DNA from: Chthoniobacterales bacterium
GTDB taxonomy: Bacteria > Verrucomicrobiota > Verrucomicrobiia > Chthoniobacterales > UBA10450
Direction: 5' to 3'
DNA length: 64,000 nt
Assembly: GCA_035274845.1 (NCBI GenBank)
Contig: DATENU010000007.1
Span: forward strand, 1-64,000
This document shows positions 8,209 to 14,846 of the stretch, piece by piece. Made by a program: the position numbers and the translations under genes. The notes under the pieces are model-generated. The model ran no database searches. It was not told the DNA's origin and saw only the letters and a program-made list of their open reading frames with translations. The stretch's first letter is position 1. Every line of letters begins with the position of its first letter.

Positions 8209-8451
8209 ATGGCTTGGGTCTATATCCTCCGCGGTTCCACCGGTCGCCATTACATTGGCTCAACCGTCGATCTCGATGCACGCTTCGCGCAGCATATTCG
8301 TGGTCACACCGCAACCACGAAGCGTCTCGGTGAGAAACTTGAAATTGTTGCAGCAAAGAGATTTTCGTCGCTAAGCGAGGCCCGCTCGGTCGAATGTCGA
8401 TTGAAAAAAAAGAAGAACCCTAAACTCGCGATTTACTATTTGCGCCGGTAG
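8209..8451 (+). CDS. Small GIY-YIG domain nuclease
   Basis: 80 aa, one bare GIY-YIG domain: WVYILRG (the GIY-equivalent strand), HYIGST (the YIG-equivalent), the Arg-containing helix LDARFAQHIRG, and the C-terminal Glu in SLSEARSVECRLKK. Domains of this size (UPF0213/YhbQ type) are predicted single-strand or structure-specific nucleases; the fold also occurs in UvrC and in intron homing endonucleases. The gene starts 9 nt after the tRNA and is bounded by the 31-nt direct repeats. Its Lys-rich C-terminus (KKKKNPK) fits nucleic-acid binding. No ribosome binding site is obvious, so it may be read from the tRNA transcript. Confidence 0.88.
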   Translation: MAWVYILRGSTGRHYIGSTVDLDARFAQHIRGHTATTKRLGEKLEIVAAKRFSSLSEARSVECRLKKKKNPKLAIYYLRR

Positions 8452-8455
8452 GCAG

Positions 8456-8473
8456 CCCCGAAAGCTTTCGGGG
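8456..8473. terminator. 18-nt perfect palindrome after the GIY-YIG gene
   Basis: CCCCGAAAGCTTTCGGGG is fully self-complementary, begins 4 nt after the stop codon and directly abuts the right copy of the tRNA repeat. It could end transcription or mark the inner border of the cassette. Confidence 0.45.
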
Positions 8474-8504
8474 TTGGTCGGGAGTTCGATTCTCCCCTCT
8501 GGCA
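8474..8504 (+). repeat. Direct repeat, right copy (orphan tRNA 3' end)
   Basis: 31 nt identical to 8169-8199: GGTCGGGAGTTCGATTC and the CTCTGGCA acceptor strand. No 5' half of a tRNA precedes it, so it is not a second tRNA gene. Confidence 0.95.
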
Positions 8505-8518
8505 CTCCCCTCACCCGT

Positions 8519-9286
8519 TTACTCCTTCTTTTTCTCCAAGTACGGCTGGAGATCTTTTTCGCCGCCGCGAATTGCGGCCATGAAACAAACGCCGTTTCGC
8601 TGGGTGACCGCGCCCGTCCAGCCTTCCAACTCGACGAAACGCCAATCGGAAAAATCGGTGACCTGGCCGGTTTTGGGGTCGGCCTCGGCCGGGAAGAGAA
8701 AACACTGCATCCGCTTTTCCACCAACCAGATTTGGGCGACGCGACGGACTTCATCGTCGTCAAAAACACGCGTGCCCAAGGTTTTGAAATCGGCGAACTC
8801 AGCCGGCACGTCATAATGCTCGAGCCGGTGCTTCATGAAATAGAAATCGCTCAGGGCGCCGGCCTCCGTTTTCAACGGATCGAGCAAGACCGATCGGGTC
8901 GAAGCGCCCACCGTGAGAAGTCTTCGCGCCTTGTCCGCGCCGGGAAAGTCGCGCAAGTGCTCGCGCACGCGATAAGCAGCGACGCCGCTGATGACGAGCA
9001 GGGCCAGGGCAATCGCGATGACAACTGGATTGAGCAGGATCTTTTTCCAGCGGCGCCTCACCACCGGAATGAGGTTTTCGTTTGCGAACCATTCCGCCAC
9101 CTGCGCGTCCACCGGGATCTCATGAACGAGCCTGGCCATCGCCGTGTCGAACGCCTGCTGATGGCCAAACGCGGCTGCCTTCTTCCCGTGGCGCGCGCGC
9201 TGGATCGCCACCCGCATCGCGCGGTCGATCCCCGGCTTTTCCGTGATGGGCGCGCAGCCCAGAAGAAGGTCAGACTTGTCCGGCAT
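8519..9286 (-). CDS. Single-pass membrane protein, probable sigma-factor partner
   Basis: 255 aa, not assigned to a named family. Residues ~1-75 are cytoplasmic and charged, then LLNPVVIAIALALLVISG forms one membrane helix (~84-101), leaving ~150 residues outside. The N-terminal part includes FGHQQAFDTAMARLVHEIPV and a Trp-containing segment, reminiscent of anti-sigma regulators but without a zinc HXXXCXXC motif. Its start overlaps the 3' end of the sigma-like gene by 17 nt, an arrangement typical of sigma/anti-sigma pairs; the anti-sigma role is inferred from that. The gene ends 14 nt from the tRNA-derived repeat. Confidence 0.7.
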   Translation of the reverse strand: MPDKSDLLLGCAPITEKPGIDRAMRVAIQRARHGKKAAAFGHQQAFDTAMARLVHEIPVDAQVAEWFANENLIPVVRRRWKKILLNPVVIAIALALLVISGVAAYRVREHLRDFPGADKARRLLTVGASTRSVLLDPLKTEAGALSDFYFMKHRLEHYDVPAEFADFKTLGTRVFDDDEVRRVAQIWLVEKRMQCFLFPAEADPKTGQVTDFSDWRFVELEGWTGAVTQRNGVCFMAAIRGGEKDLQPYLEKKKE

Positions 9287-9773
9287 CGAAAACTTCTTCT
9301 TCGTGATATGGCGTGGTGGCGTCGAGCCAGGATTGGAATTGACGACGCCCGCTCGAAATCAGCCCGGCAAACTCGCCGGTCTTCATTTCCAGCATCGTGA
9401 GCATTTCGTTCAAGGTGAATTCGTCCAGATAAAAAAGGGCCAGGGCACTGCGCTGCGGCTCGGGGGCTGCGGAAATCCAGACCGCGAGCTGATTAGGCTC
9501 CAGCTGTGCGATCTGCTTCGGGGCCGCGGGAGAAATTTCGGCCTCCTCCAACATTCCCGGCTCAGCCTGCAGATCCTGCTCGCCGAGCGCGAGGCAGCGC
9601 CAGCGCGCGTCATTAAAAAACCAGAAGCGATCCGGAGGCGGCTCGTCTTTCGCGGAGCGCAGGGCCGCTTCCCGGACTGTGTCCTGAAAGGCGCTCTGCG
9701 CCTTGCTCGCGTCGCCTGTCATTAGGAAACAAAAGCGATAGAGTTGCGGAAGATTTTGGGTGGTAACGGCCAT
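9270..9773 (-). CDS. ECF-like RNA polymerase sigma factor
   Basis: 167 aa. A region-2-like helix pair, LPQLYRFCFLMTGDASKAQ with FQDTVREAA, is followed by a linker and a region-4-like helix-turn-helix (LALFYLDEFTLNEMLTML, then SGRRQF). Both parts are divergent from the consensus; the aromatic DNA-melting residues of region 2.3 are weak. ATG 9773 begins MAVTTQNLPQ; the frame stays open for 38 further codons without family-like sequence. Coupled by overlap to the downstream membrane protein. Target promoters unknown. Confidence 0.7.
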   Translation of the reverse strand: MAVTTQNLPQLYRFCFLMTGDASKAQSAFQDTVREAALRSAKDEPPPDRFWFFNDARWRCLALGEQDLQAEPGMLEEAEISPAAPKQIAQLEPNQLAVWISAAPEPQRSALALFYLDEFTLNEMLTMLEMKTGEFAGLISSGRRQFQSWLDATTPYHEEEVFDAGQV

Positions 9774-9854
9774 TATTCGATTTTCTGAAGCACGAAATTT
9801 ACGCGCGAGCTGTGCCGCGACAAGGGGCTGTAGCTGGGACGCTTTCCAATGGAG

Positions 9855-9874
9855 CCGGCACGCCATCGTGCCGG
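9855..9874. terminator. Hairpin between dapL and the sigma-like gene
   Basis: CCGGCACG (9855-9862), CCAT loop, CGTGCCGG (9867-9874): perfect 8-bp stem located downstream of dapL on its strand. No T-run follows, so termination is possible but unproven. Confidence 0.4.
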
Positions 9875-9895
9875 AGGGATGCAGCATCGCTTTCT

Positions 9896-9924
9896 CTCAA
9901 CGGCCTGGTGGCAGGCCGTCTCCA
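9896..9924. repeat. GGCCTGGTGGCAGGCC repeat, copy within the dapL 3' end
   Basis: 29 nt starting CTCAACGGCCTGGTGG and ending CCGTCTCCA, identical to 41438-41466 inside the prfB 3' end. The core GGCCTG-GTGG-CAGGCC is a hairpin. Read on the minus strand it gives the last codons of dapL, GDGLPPGR-stop. Variant copies lie at 44346-44373 (reverse) and 44407-44436. Confidence 0.9.
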
Positions 9925-11147
9925 ATAAGGCGCCGTCCCACTTCCTCTGCGTTTTCCCGGCTGTTGAAGGCCGAGATGCGGAAGAACCCTTCGCCGCAGG
10001 ATCCGAATCCGCTCCCGGGCGTGATCACGACGTTAAGCTCGTGCAACATCCGATCGAACATCTGCCAGCTCGTCAGGCCGGGAGGCGTCGAGACCCAAAT
10101 GTAGGGCGCGTTCACGCCACCATAAACCTCGAGACCGGCGTGCTCCGCCGCTTCGCGCAGGATCCGCGCGTTCCCCATGTAATGATCGATCAAATGGCGC
10201 ACCTGCTCGCGCCCTTCCGGCGTGTAAATGGCCTCGGCGCCCCGTTGAACCGGATAACTCACACTGTTGGCTTTTGTGCTCCAGCGGCGATGCCAAAGAG
10301 GGTGGATCGGCTTCCGCTCGCCGCCCGCCGTGCGCGCCAGCAAACTCTTCGGCATGACTGTGAATCCGCAACGCACGCCGGTGAACCCGCCATTCTTGGA
10401 GAAACTGCGAAACTCCACCGCGCATTCGCAGGCACCTGGGATTTCGAAAATCGAGTGCGGAATTTTTGGATCGCTGATGTAAGCCTCATACGCCGCATCG
10501 AACAGGATGATGGACTCGTGTTTACGCGCGTACTCAACCCAGCGGGTCAACTGCTCCCGGGAGGCCACGGCGCCGGTCGGATTATTCGGAAAACAAAGGT
10601 AAACGATGTCGACCGGCTCCGACGGCGGCTCGGGCACAAAATTATTCGAGGGGCCGCAAGGCAGGTAGGTGATTCCTTCGTATCGACCTGATTTGTCGGC
10701 GGCTCCCGTGTGCCCCACCATGACATTCGTATCGACGTAAACCGGATAAACCGGGTCGGTAATCGCCAGTTTGTTTTGGTCGCCCAAAACGTCGAGGATG
10801 TAGCCGCAGTCCGATTTCGAGCCTTCCGAGATAAAAATCTCGTCCATGGTCATCTCAACGCCGCGGTCGCGATAATCCTGTTCCGCGATTCTCTCGCGCA
10901 GCGATTCCAAACCCTGCTCATGGCCGTAGCCGCGGAAAGTCTCGCGGACGCTGAGCTCATCCACCGCGTGGTGCATGGCCGCGATAACGGCCGGCGGCAA
11001 CGGCTCGGTGACGTCGCCGATCCCGCAGCGAATCAGGCGTTTCGCCGCGTCCGGATTCGCGTCGCAAAATTCACGGACCCGGCGGCTGATTTCGGGAAAG
11101 AGATAGCCAGCCTGGAGCTTGAGGTAGTTGTCGTTTAGATAGGCCAT
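9897..11147 (-). CDS. dapL: LL-diaminopimelate aminotransferase
   Basis: Converts tetrahydrodipicolinate directly to LL-diaminopimelate with glutamate as amino donor, the short route to lysine and peptidoglycan used by Chlamydiae/Verrucomicrobiota, cyanobacteria and plants. 416 aa, fold-type I PLP enzyme. Seen: [13 protein letters not shown] near the N-terminus, [41 protein letters not shown] (PLP-phenol Asp/Tyr) and [16 protein letters not shown] with the PLP lysine in SFSK. ATG 11147 ([11 protein letters not shown]) matches the family start. The C-terminus ends GDGLPPGR, encoded by a repeat shared with prfB, which replaces whatever the native tail was. Confidence 0.95.
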   Translation of the reverse strand: MAYLNDNYLKLQAGYLFPEISRRVREFCDANPDAAKRLIRCGIGDVTEPLPPAVIAAMHHAVDELSVRETFRGYGHEQGLESLRERIAEQDYRDRGVEMTMDEIFISEGSKSDCGYILDVLGDQNKLAITDPVYPVYVDTNVMVGHTGAADKSGRYEGITYLPCGPSNNFVPEPPSEPVDIVYLCFPNNPTGAVASREQLTRWVEYARKHESIILFDAAYEAYISDPKIPHSIFEIPGACECAVEFRSFSKNGGFTGVRCGFTVMPKSLLARTAGGERKPIHPLWHRRWSTKANSVSYPVQRGAEAIYTPEGREQVRHLIDHYMGNARILREAAEHAGLEVYGGVNAPYIWVSTPPGLTSWQMFDRMLHELNVVITPGSGFGSCGEGFFRISAFNSRENAEEVGRRLIGDGLPPGR

Positions 11148-11150
11148 TTC

Positions 11151-11211
11151 TGTAGCGGCGGTCTCTGACCGCCGAAGCTCCACCTCACGGCGGTCAGAGA
11201 CCGCCGCTACA
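11151..11211. repeat. TGTAGC-type long hairpin repeat (24-bp perfect arms)
   Basis: TGTAGCGGCGGTCTCTGACCGCCG (24 nt, key ends TGTAGCGGCG and GACCGCCG) at 11151-11174 is the exact inverse of 11188-11211, with a 13-nt loop. Each arm is itself partly palindromic (CGGCGGTC..GACCGCCG), so a cruciform is possible. It separates sodB from dapL on the minus strand and begins 3 nt upstream of the dapL start. Similar TGTAGC-ended elements occur at 23717-23778, 31899-31978 and, partly, 35068-35092. Confidence 0.9.
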
Positions 11212-11231
11212 GATGAGCAAAACGTCGTCGC

Positions 11232-11831
11232 TTAATAGTTCTTCGCGACTTCGTCCCAGTTCACCACGTTCCACCAGGCCTTGATGTAATCGGGCCGGCG
11301 GTTCTGGTAGTTCAGGTAATAGGCGTGCTCCCAGACATCGACTCCGAGGAGTGGCGTGTTGCCCTCCATGAGCGGGCTGTCCTGGTTCGGAGTAGAAACG
11401 ACTTCGAGTTTGCCGCTCTTGTTCTTGATCAGCCACGCCCAGCCGCTCCCGAAACGTTTGGCTCCGGCATCGGCGAACTTTTCCTTGAAAGCGTCGAAGC
11501 TCCCGAAAGTGGATTTGATGTCATCGCCGAGTTTGCCGGACGGTTCGCCGCCGGCGTTCGGGCCCATGATCTTCCAGAAGAAAGAATGGTTCGCGTGCCC
11601 GCCGCCGTTGTTGCGGACGACGCCGCGAATGTCTTCCGGCACAGAATTGAGGTCCTTGATCAGATCCTCGACGGATTTGTTCGCGAGTTCGGGTTTATCC
11701 TTGAGGGCGTTGTTGACGTTGGTGATGTAAGTCTGGTGATGCTTGGTGTGATGGATTTCCATCGTGCGCGCATCGATGTGCGGCTCAAGCGCGTCGTAGG
11801 CGTAGGGCAGTTTTGGTAATTCGTAGGCCAT
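11232..11831 (-). CDS. sodB: Superoxide dismutase (Fe/Mn family)
   Basis: Dismutates superoxide to oxygen and hydrogen peroxide in the cytoplasm. 199 aa, the usual length. Metal ligands are visible: His in MEIHHTKHH, His in NHSFFW, and the [11 protein letters not shown] motif with Asp and His. The segment [18 protein letters not shown] is the classic N-terminus. [13 protein letters not shown] and GSGWAWL are also conserved. Whether Fe or Mn is used cannot be decided with confidence by eye. It lies upstream of dapL on the same strand but is separated by the 61-nt hairpin element. Confidence 0.95.
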   Translation of the reverse strand: MAYELPKLPYAYDALEPHIDARTMEIHHTKHHQTYITNVNNALKDKPELANKSVEDLIKDLNSVPEDIRGVVRNNGGGHANHSFFWKIMGPNAGGEPSGKLGDDIKSTFGSFDAFKEKFADAGAKRFGSGWAWLIKNKSGKLEVVSTPNQDSPLMEGNTPLLGVDVWEHAYYLNYQNRRPDYIKAWWNVVNWDEVAKNY

Positions 11832-11940
11832 AGTTTGGCAATGTCACTGCCTGCGGCAGCGCGTCAATCAAGCAGCGAACTGCCAAATTTACGGCGCCGC
11901 TCCGACAGGGCCGTCGCACCCTTTAGATTGCCGCTACGGA

Positions 11941-11967
11941 ATCTTGACGGCTTTAAGCCGTCAAGAT
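11941..11967. terminator. Hairpin downstream of the hopanoid operon
   Basis: ATCTTGACGGC (11941-11951) pairs perfectly with GCCGTCAAGAT (11957-11967) around a TTTAA loop. It lies 28 nt beyond the DUF5655 stop on that gene's strand, between it and sodB. No long T-run; part of the surrounding 11890-11940 sequence (GCCGCTCCGACAGGG.., GCCGCTACGG) looks like a degraded TGTAGC-type repeat. Confidence 0.5.
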
Positions 11968-11994
11968 TTGCAGCGCCCGTTCGCACGTCCGCCG

Positions 11995-12438
11995 TCAACC
12001 GAGATGGCGCTGCTGGCCGACTTGATAGGCTTCGGTAAACCAGGCGGCGGCTTCGTCGTCGATCTCGTCCACGCTCTCGAATCGAAAGGCGTGAAGATGA
12101 TTTCGCGGCGAAAAAGTCTCGATTCGGCGAAAGCGCGGGTTCTCCAGGCGGCGCGCGAGGACGACGTGTCCGTCCACCCAGTTTCGTCGGATGACGAAGG
12201 CGGCAAAGCTCATCCGAACCTGAAACGCGATCCGGGTTTTCTCGGGCAGAACAGTTACCGGCCCGTTCCGCCTGGCGACTGCGAGCAGCTTATCGAAAAT
12301 GGCACGGACCGTTTTCGGTTTGTCGTCGAAATGTGAAGCGAGGGTGTAATTCCCGCAGGCGTGGGATTGATTGCGATTGGCGAAAGCGCGGCCGCACTCA
12401 GGACAACGCCAGAGGGGAGGGCGCCGTTTCGTTGCCAT
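11995..12438 (-). CDS. DUF5655 protein with N-terminal zinc-finger-like motif
   Basis: 147 aa, small basic protein of unknown function. Residues ~11-27 read CPECGRAFANRNQSHAC, a possible zinc site made of three Cys and one His, followed by the DUF5655 core: FDDKPKTVRAIFDKLLA, TRIAFQVRMSFAAFVIRR and HAFRFESVDEIDDEAAAWFTEAY. The start ATG overlaps the stop codon of the upstream SnoaL-like gene (TGATG), so it is translationally coupled and is the last gene of the hopanoid operon. Nothing in the family points to lipid metabolism; the linkage may be incidental. Confidence 0.8.
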   Translation of the reverse strand: MATKRRPPLWRCPECGRAFANRNQSHACGNYTLASHFDDKPKTVRAIFDKLLAVARRNGPVTVLPEKTRIAFQVRMSFAAFVIRRNWVDGHVVLARRLENPRFRRIETFSPRNHLHAFRFESVDEIDDEAAAWFTEAYQVGQQRHLG

Positions 12439-12845
12439 CACGCCTTCAGTTGCCTCATCAATCCCGCGATATCAACCAGACCCCAGGCCTCGGCGGCACG
12501 GCCATCCACGATTCGCCAAACGCTGAACCCTTCGATCCGAACGTTCTTCCCCGTCGGCTCGATCCCAAAAAAAGCGCCGCGATGCACCCCCTCTGAAACC
12601 CAGTGATCGATGACGAGATCGCCTTCCGCCGCAGTATGCAGACTCCGCACTTTCTGGTCAAAAGCCGCTCGCAAATTTCCGACCGCATCGGCGAAGCCAG
12701 CCCGGCCGGGTCGCTGACCAGGAAATGCGGCATGGTCGTGAAAATCATCCGCGATAACCGTGTCCAGCGCGGCGATTGGTTTCTCGCCGCTCAACACGGC
12801 ATTAATGACTTCAACGACCTGCCGGTTCTCGGCCGTTTCGCTCAT
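12438..12845 (-). CDS. SnoaL-like / ester cyclase family protein
   Basis: 135 aa, NTF2-like alpha+beta cone. Seen: VVEVINAVLSGEKPIAALDTVIADDFHDH, FADAVGNLRAAFD, EGDLVIDHWVSEGVHRGAFFGIEPTGKNVRIEGFSVWRIVDGR split over strands typical of the SnoaL/ester cyclase group (the His/Asp pair in DDFHDH and the VRIEG.SVWRI strand). Members include polyketide cyclases and many uncharacterised small-molecule proteins. The ATGA overlap with the end of shc means coupled expression, so a role near triterpenoids is possible but unproven. Confidence 0.75.
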   Translation of the reverse strand: MSETAENRQVVEVINAVLSGEKPIAALDTVIADDFHDHAAFPGQRPGRAGFADAVGNLRAAFDQKVRSLHTAAEGDLVIDHWVSEGVHRGAFFGIEPTGKNVRIEGFSVWRIVDGRAAEAWGLVDIAGLMRQLKA

Positions 12846-14842
12846 GCGCCGCAGCGATAGAAGCTGGGATAATGGCCGAGGCCGCTGCGGTAATTGATGT
12901 AAGTCGCGAGCGCGAGCAGCGGAAAATTCTGCCGGTACATGTCGTACTTGAGATAAAAGACGCGGGGGAAACCGGTGCCCGTGATTTGCGGTTCGTCCCA
13001 GGCGCCGTCGGCTCGTTGGGTCGAAAGCAGATAACGCAAACCTCGCTGCACGCTGGCCCGATCGAGATCGCCACAGGCACAGATTCCCATGATCGCCCAG
13101 GCGGTCTGCGAGGCGGTGCTTTCGCCGCACCCTTTCACCGTCGGGTCGTCATAGGATGCGCAGGTTTCTCCCCAGCCGCCATCCGCATTCTGGCAGCTCT
13201 CGAGCCAATCACGTCCGCGCAGGATCCAATCCTGCGTCATGTTCTCGCCGATGGCGCGCAGGCCGCGGAGCACCTGCCATGTCCCGTAAATGTAATTGAC
13301 GCCCCAGCGTCCGTACCACGAACCGTCGTCATCCTGCGTTTCAAAGAGATAGCGGATGGCTTCGCGGACCGAGCGCTGTTTCACGTCGAAATTGATGTAG
13401 CCGAAAAGCTCGAGGGTGCGCGCGGTGAGATCGCTGCAGGTCGGATCGAGAATCGCGTTGTGATCCGCGAACGGCATGTCCTCGAGCCAATGTTTGGTCA
13501 CTTCCTTGTCGAACGCCGCCCACCCGCCGTCACGGCATTGGAAGCTGAGCTGCCAGGCGATCGCGCGTTTGAAAAGGGCATCGAGTGCCTCCTGGTCGTC
13601 CGGCTTTGCGAGCCGAAGTCCCATCAACACCATCGCGGTATCGTCGGTATCCGGATAATAAACGTTGTTGTATTCGAAGGCCCAACCGCTCGCATCCGTG
13701 TGGGGATTGTTGATCGTCCAATCGCCCTGGGTGCGGACTTCTTTGTCGACCAGCCAATTGGCGGCCTTCTTGAGCGAGGGATGGTCCGCCGGCAGGCCGG
13801 ACTCGGCCAGCGCGATGATATTGATCGCCGTGTCCCAGACAGGCGACAGGCAGGGCTGGATCCGGAAATCTTCCGGGTCATCGACGAAGAGGCCGGCAAA
13901 GTCGTTCGCGGCTTTTTTGTAAATCGGATTGTTGGGCGAATACCCGAGAGCGCGCAGGGCGATCAGCGAGTTGAGCATCGCTGGAAAAACGGCAGCCAAT
14001 CCGTCGCTCCCCTCCCCGATCCGCTCGATCATCCAGCGTTCGGCTTCCTCCAAGGCGCGCCGGCGCATCGGACGCCATCCCAGTTTCGAAATGATCTTGA
14101 TGGCGTGATCCGCCCGCAGGAAAAAATTCCGCCAGGCAAAAAAGCGGGGATCGCGGGAAAGTGTGAAATCCTTGTGCTCTGTACCGAGAGGATACAGCTC
14201 GTGCAATTGCTTCATCCCGGGGAGTTCACGGGTCGGCTTGAAATGATTAATGATCGCGAGCGGGATCAGCATCGCCCGGCTCCAGGAGGACATTTTGTAA
14301 ATGTTAAAGAACGCCCAACTCGGGAGGAGGATCATCTCGACCGGGATCGTGGGCAGATACTGCCACGGGAACTGCCCCAGCAGCGCGAGGTAAAGCTTGC
14401 TGAAGGTGTTCATCTTCGGAATTCCGCCAAGCCGAAGAATGTTGGCGCGGGCGTCGTGCATGAACGGCAGATCGGCCGAATGCCCGGCAAGCTTAAGGGC
14501 GAAGTAGGCTTTCACCGAGGCGTTCACTTCGCTCGGCCCGCCGTAGTAAATGTTCCATCCGCCGTCAGGCAGCTGGCGTTTCAAAATGTGGCGGACGCAG
14601 CGTTGCTGGAGAGCGTCGTCGACTTCACCGAGCCAGTGCATGAAGAGCACGTAGTCGGAGCAGAGGGTGCTATCGACCAGGAGCTCACCGCACCAGTGGC
14701 CGTCCGGGTGCTGTTGCCGGAGAAGATTATCCTGGGCCCGCGATATCGCGCTCGCGATTTCCGGATCGTCCTGCGAATAGGACGAGCTCGCGTTCGGGGC
14801 AACGCTCGGCAGCGGAATGAGGTTGGCAACCGGTGGCGCCAT
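12842..14842 (-). CDS. shc: Squalene-hopene cyclase
   Basis: Cyclises squalene to hopene (and diplopterol) at the inner membrane. 666 aa, a normal length. The acidic DXDD motif that protonates the terminal double bond is DTDD, residues 398-401, within YYPDTDDTAMV. Several QW repeats are seen (PDGGW, RDGGWAAF, DDGSWYGRWG, ADGGWGE, ADGAWDE) and the SPVWDTA segment. It follows hpnH by 4 nt on the same strand and its stop overlaps the next start, so the genes form one operon. The organism should therefore make C30 hopenes and extend them with HpnH. Confidence 0.96.
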   Translation of the reverse strand: MAPPVANLIPLPSVAPNASSSYSQDDPEIASAISRAQDNLLRQQHPDGHWCGELLVDSTLCSDYVLFMHWLGEVDDALQQRCVRHILKRQLPDGGWNIYYGGPSEVNASVKAYFALKLAGHSADLPFMHDARANILRLGGIPKMNTFSKLYLALLGQFPWQYLPTIPVEMILLPSWAFFNIYKMSSWSRAMLIPLAIINHFKPTRELPGMKQLHELYPLGTEHKDFTLSRDPRFFAWRNFFLRADHAIKIISKLGWRPMRRRALEEAERWMIERIGEGSDGLAAVFPAMLNSLIALRALGYSPNNPIYKKAANDFAGLFVDDPEDFRIQPCLSPVWDTAINIIALAESGLPADHPSLKKAANWLVDKEVRTQGDWTINNPHTDASGWAFEYNNVYYPDTDDTAMVLMGLRLAKPDDQEALDALFKRAIAWQLSFQCRDGGWAAFDKEVTKHWLEDMPFADHNAILDPTCSDLTARTLELFGYINFDVKQRSVREAIRYLFETQDDDGSWYGRWGVNYIYGTWQVLRGLRAIGENMTQDWILRGRDWLESCQNADGGWGETCASYDDPTVKGCGESTASQTAWAIMGICACGDLDRASVQRGLRYLLSTQRADGAWDEPQITGTGFPRVFYLKYDMYRQNFPLLALATYINYRSGLGHYPSFYRCGA

Positions 14843-14846
14843 CGCC

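Larger units (their letters stand above)
8200..8504 (+). mobile_element. Candidate mini-cassette: GIY-YIG gene inserted at a tRNA 3' end
   Basis: A 305-nt unit consisting of 9 nt, the GIY-YIG gene, a perfect 18-nt palindrome (8456-8473) and a second copy of the tRNA 3' end. Precise deletion between the 31-bp repeats would leave one intact tRNA and no nuclease gene, the geometry of a site-specific insertion into a tRNA gene. There is no integrase or transposase. That the unit is or was mobile is inference from this geometry and from the known role of GIY-YIG domains in homing endonucleases. Confidence 0.55.

Noticed and set aside
8047-8356. Minus-strand frames reading through the tRNA (..EGRIELPT..)
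   Set aside because: This peptide is a known artefact of translating the reverse strand of tRNA genes.
8474-8504. Second tRNA gene
   Set aside because: Only the 3' 31 nt are present; there is no D arm, anticodon arm or 5' acceptor strand before it.
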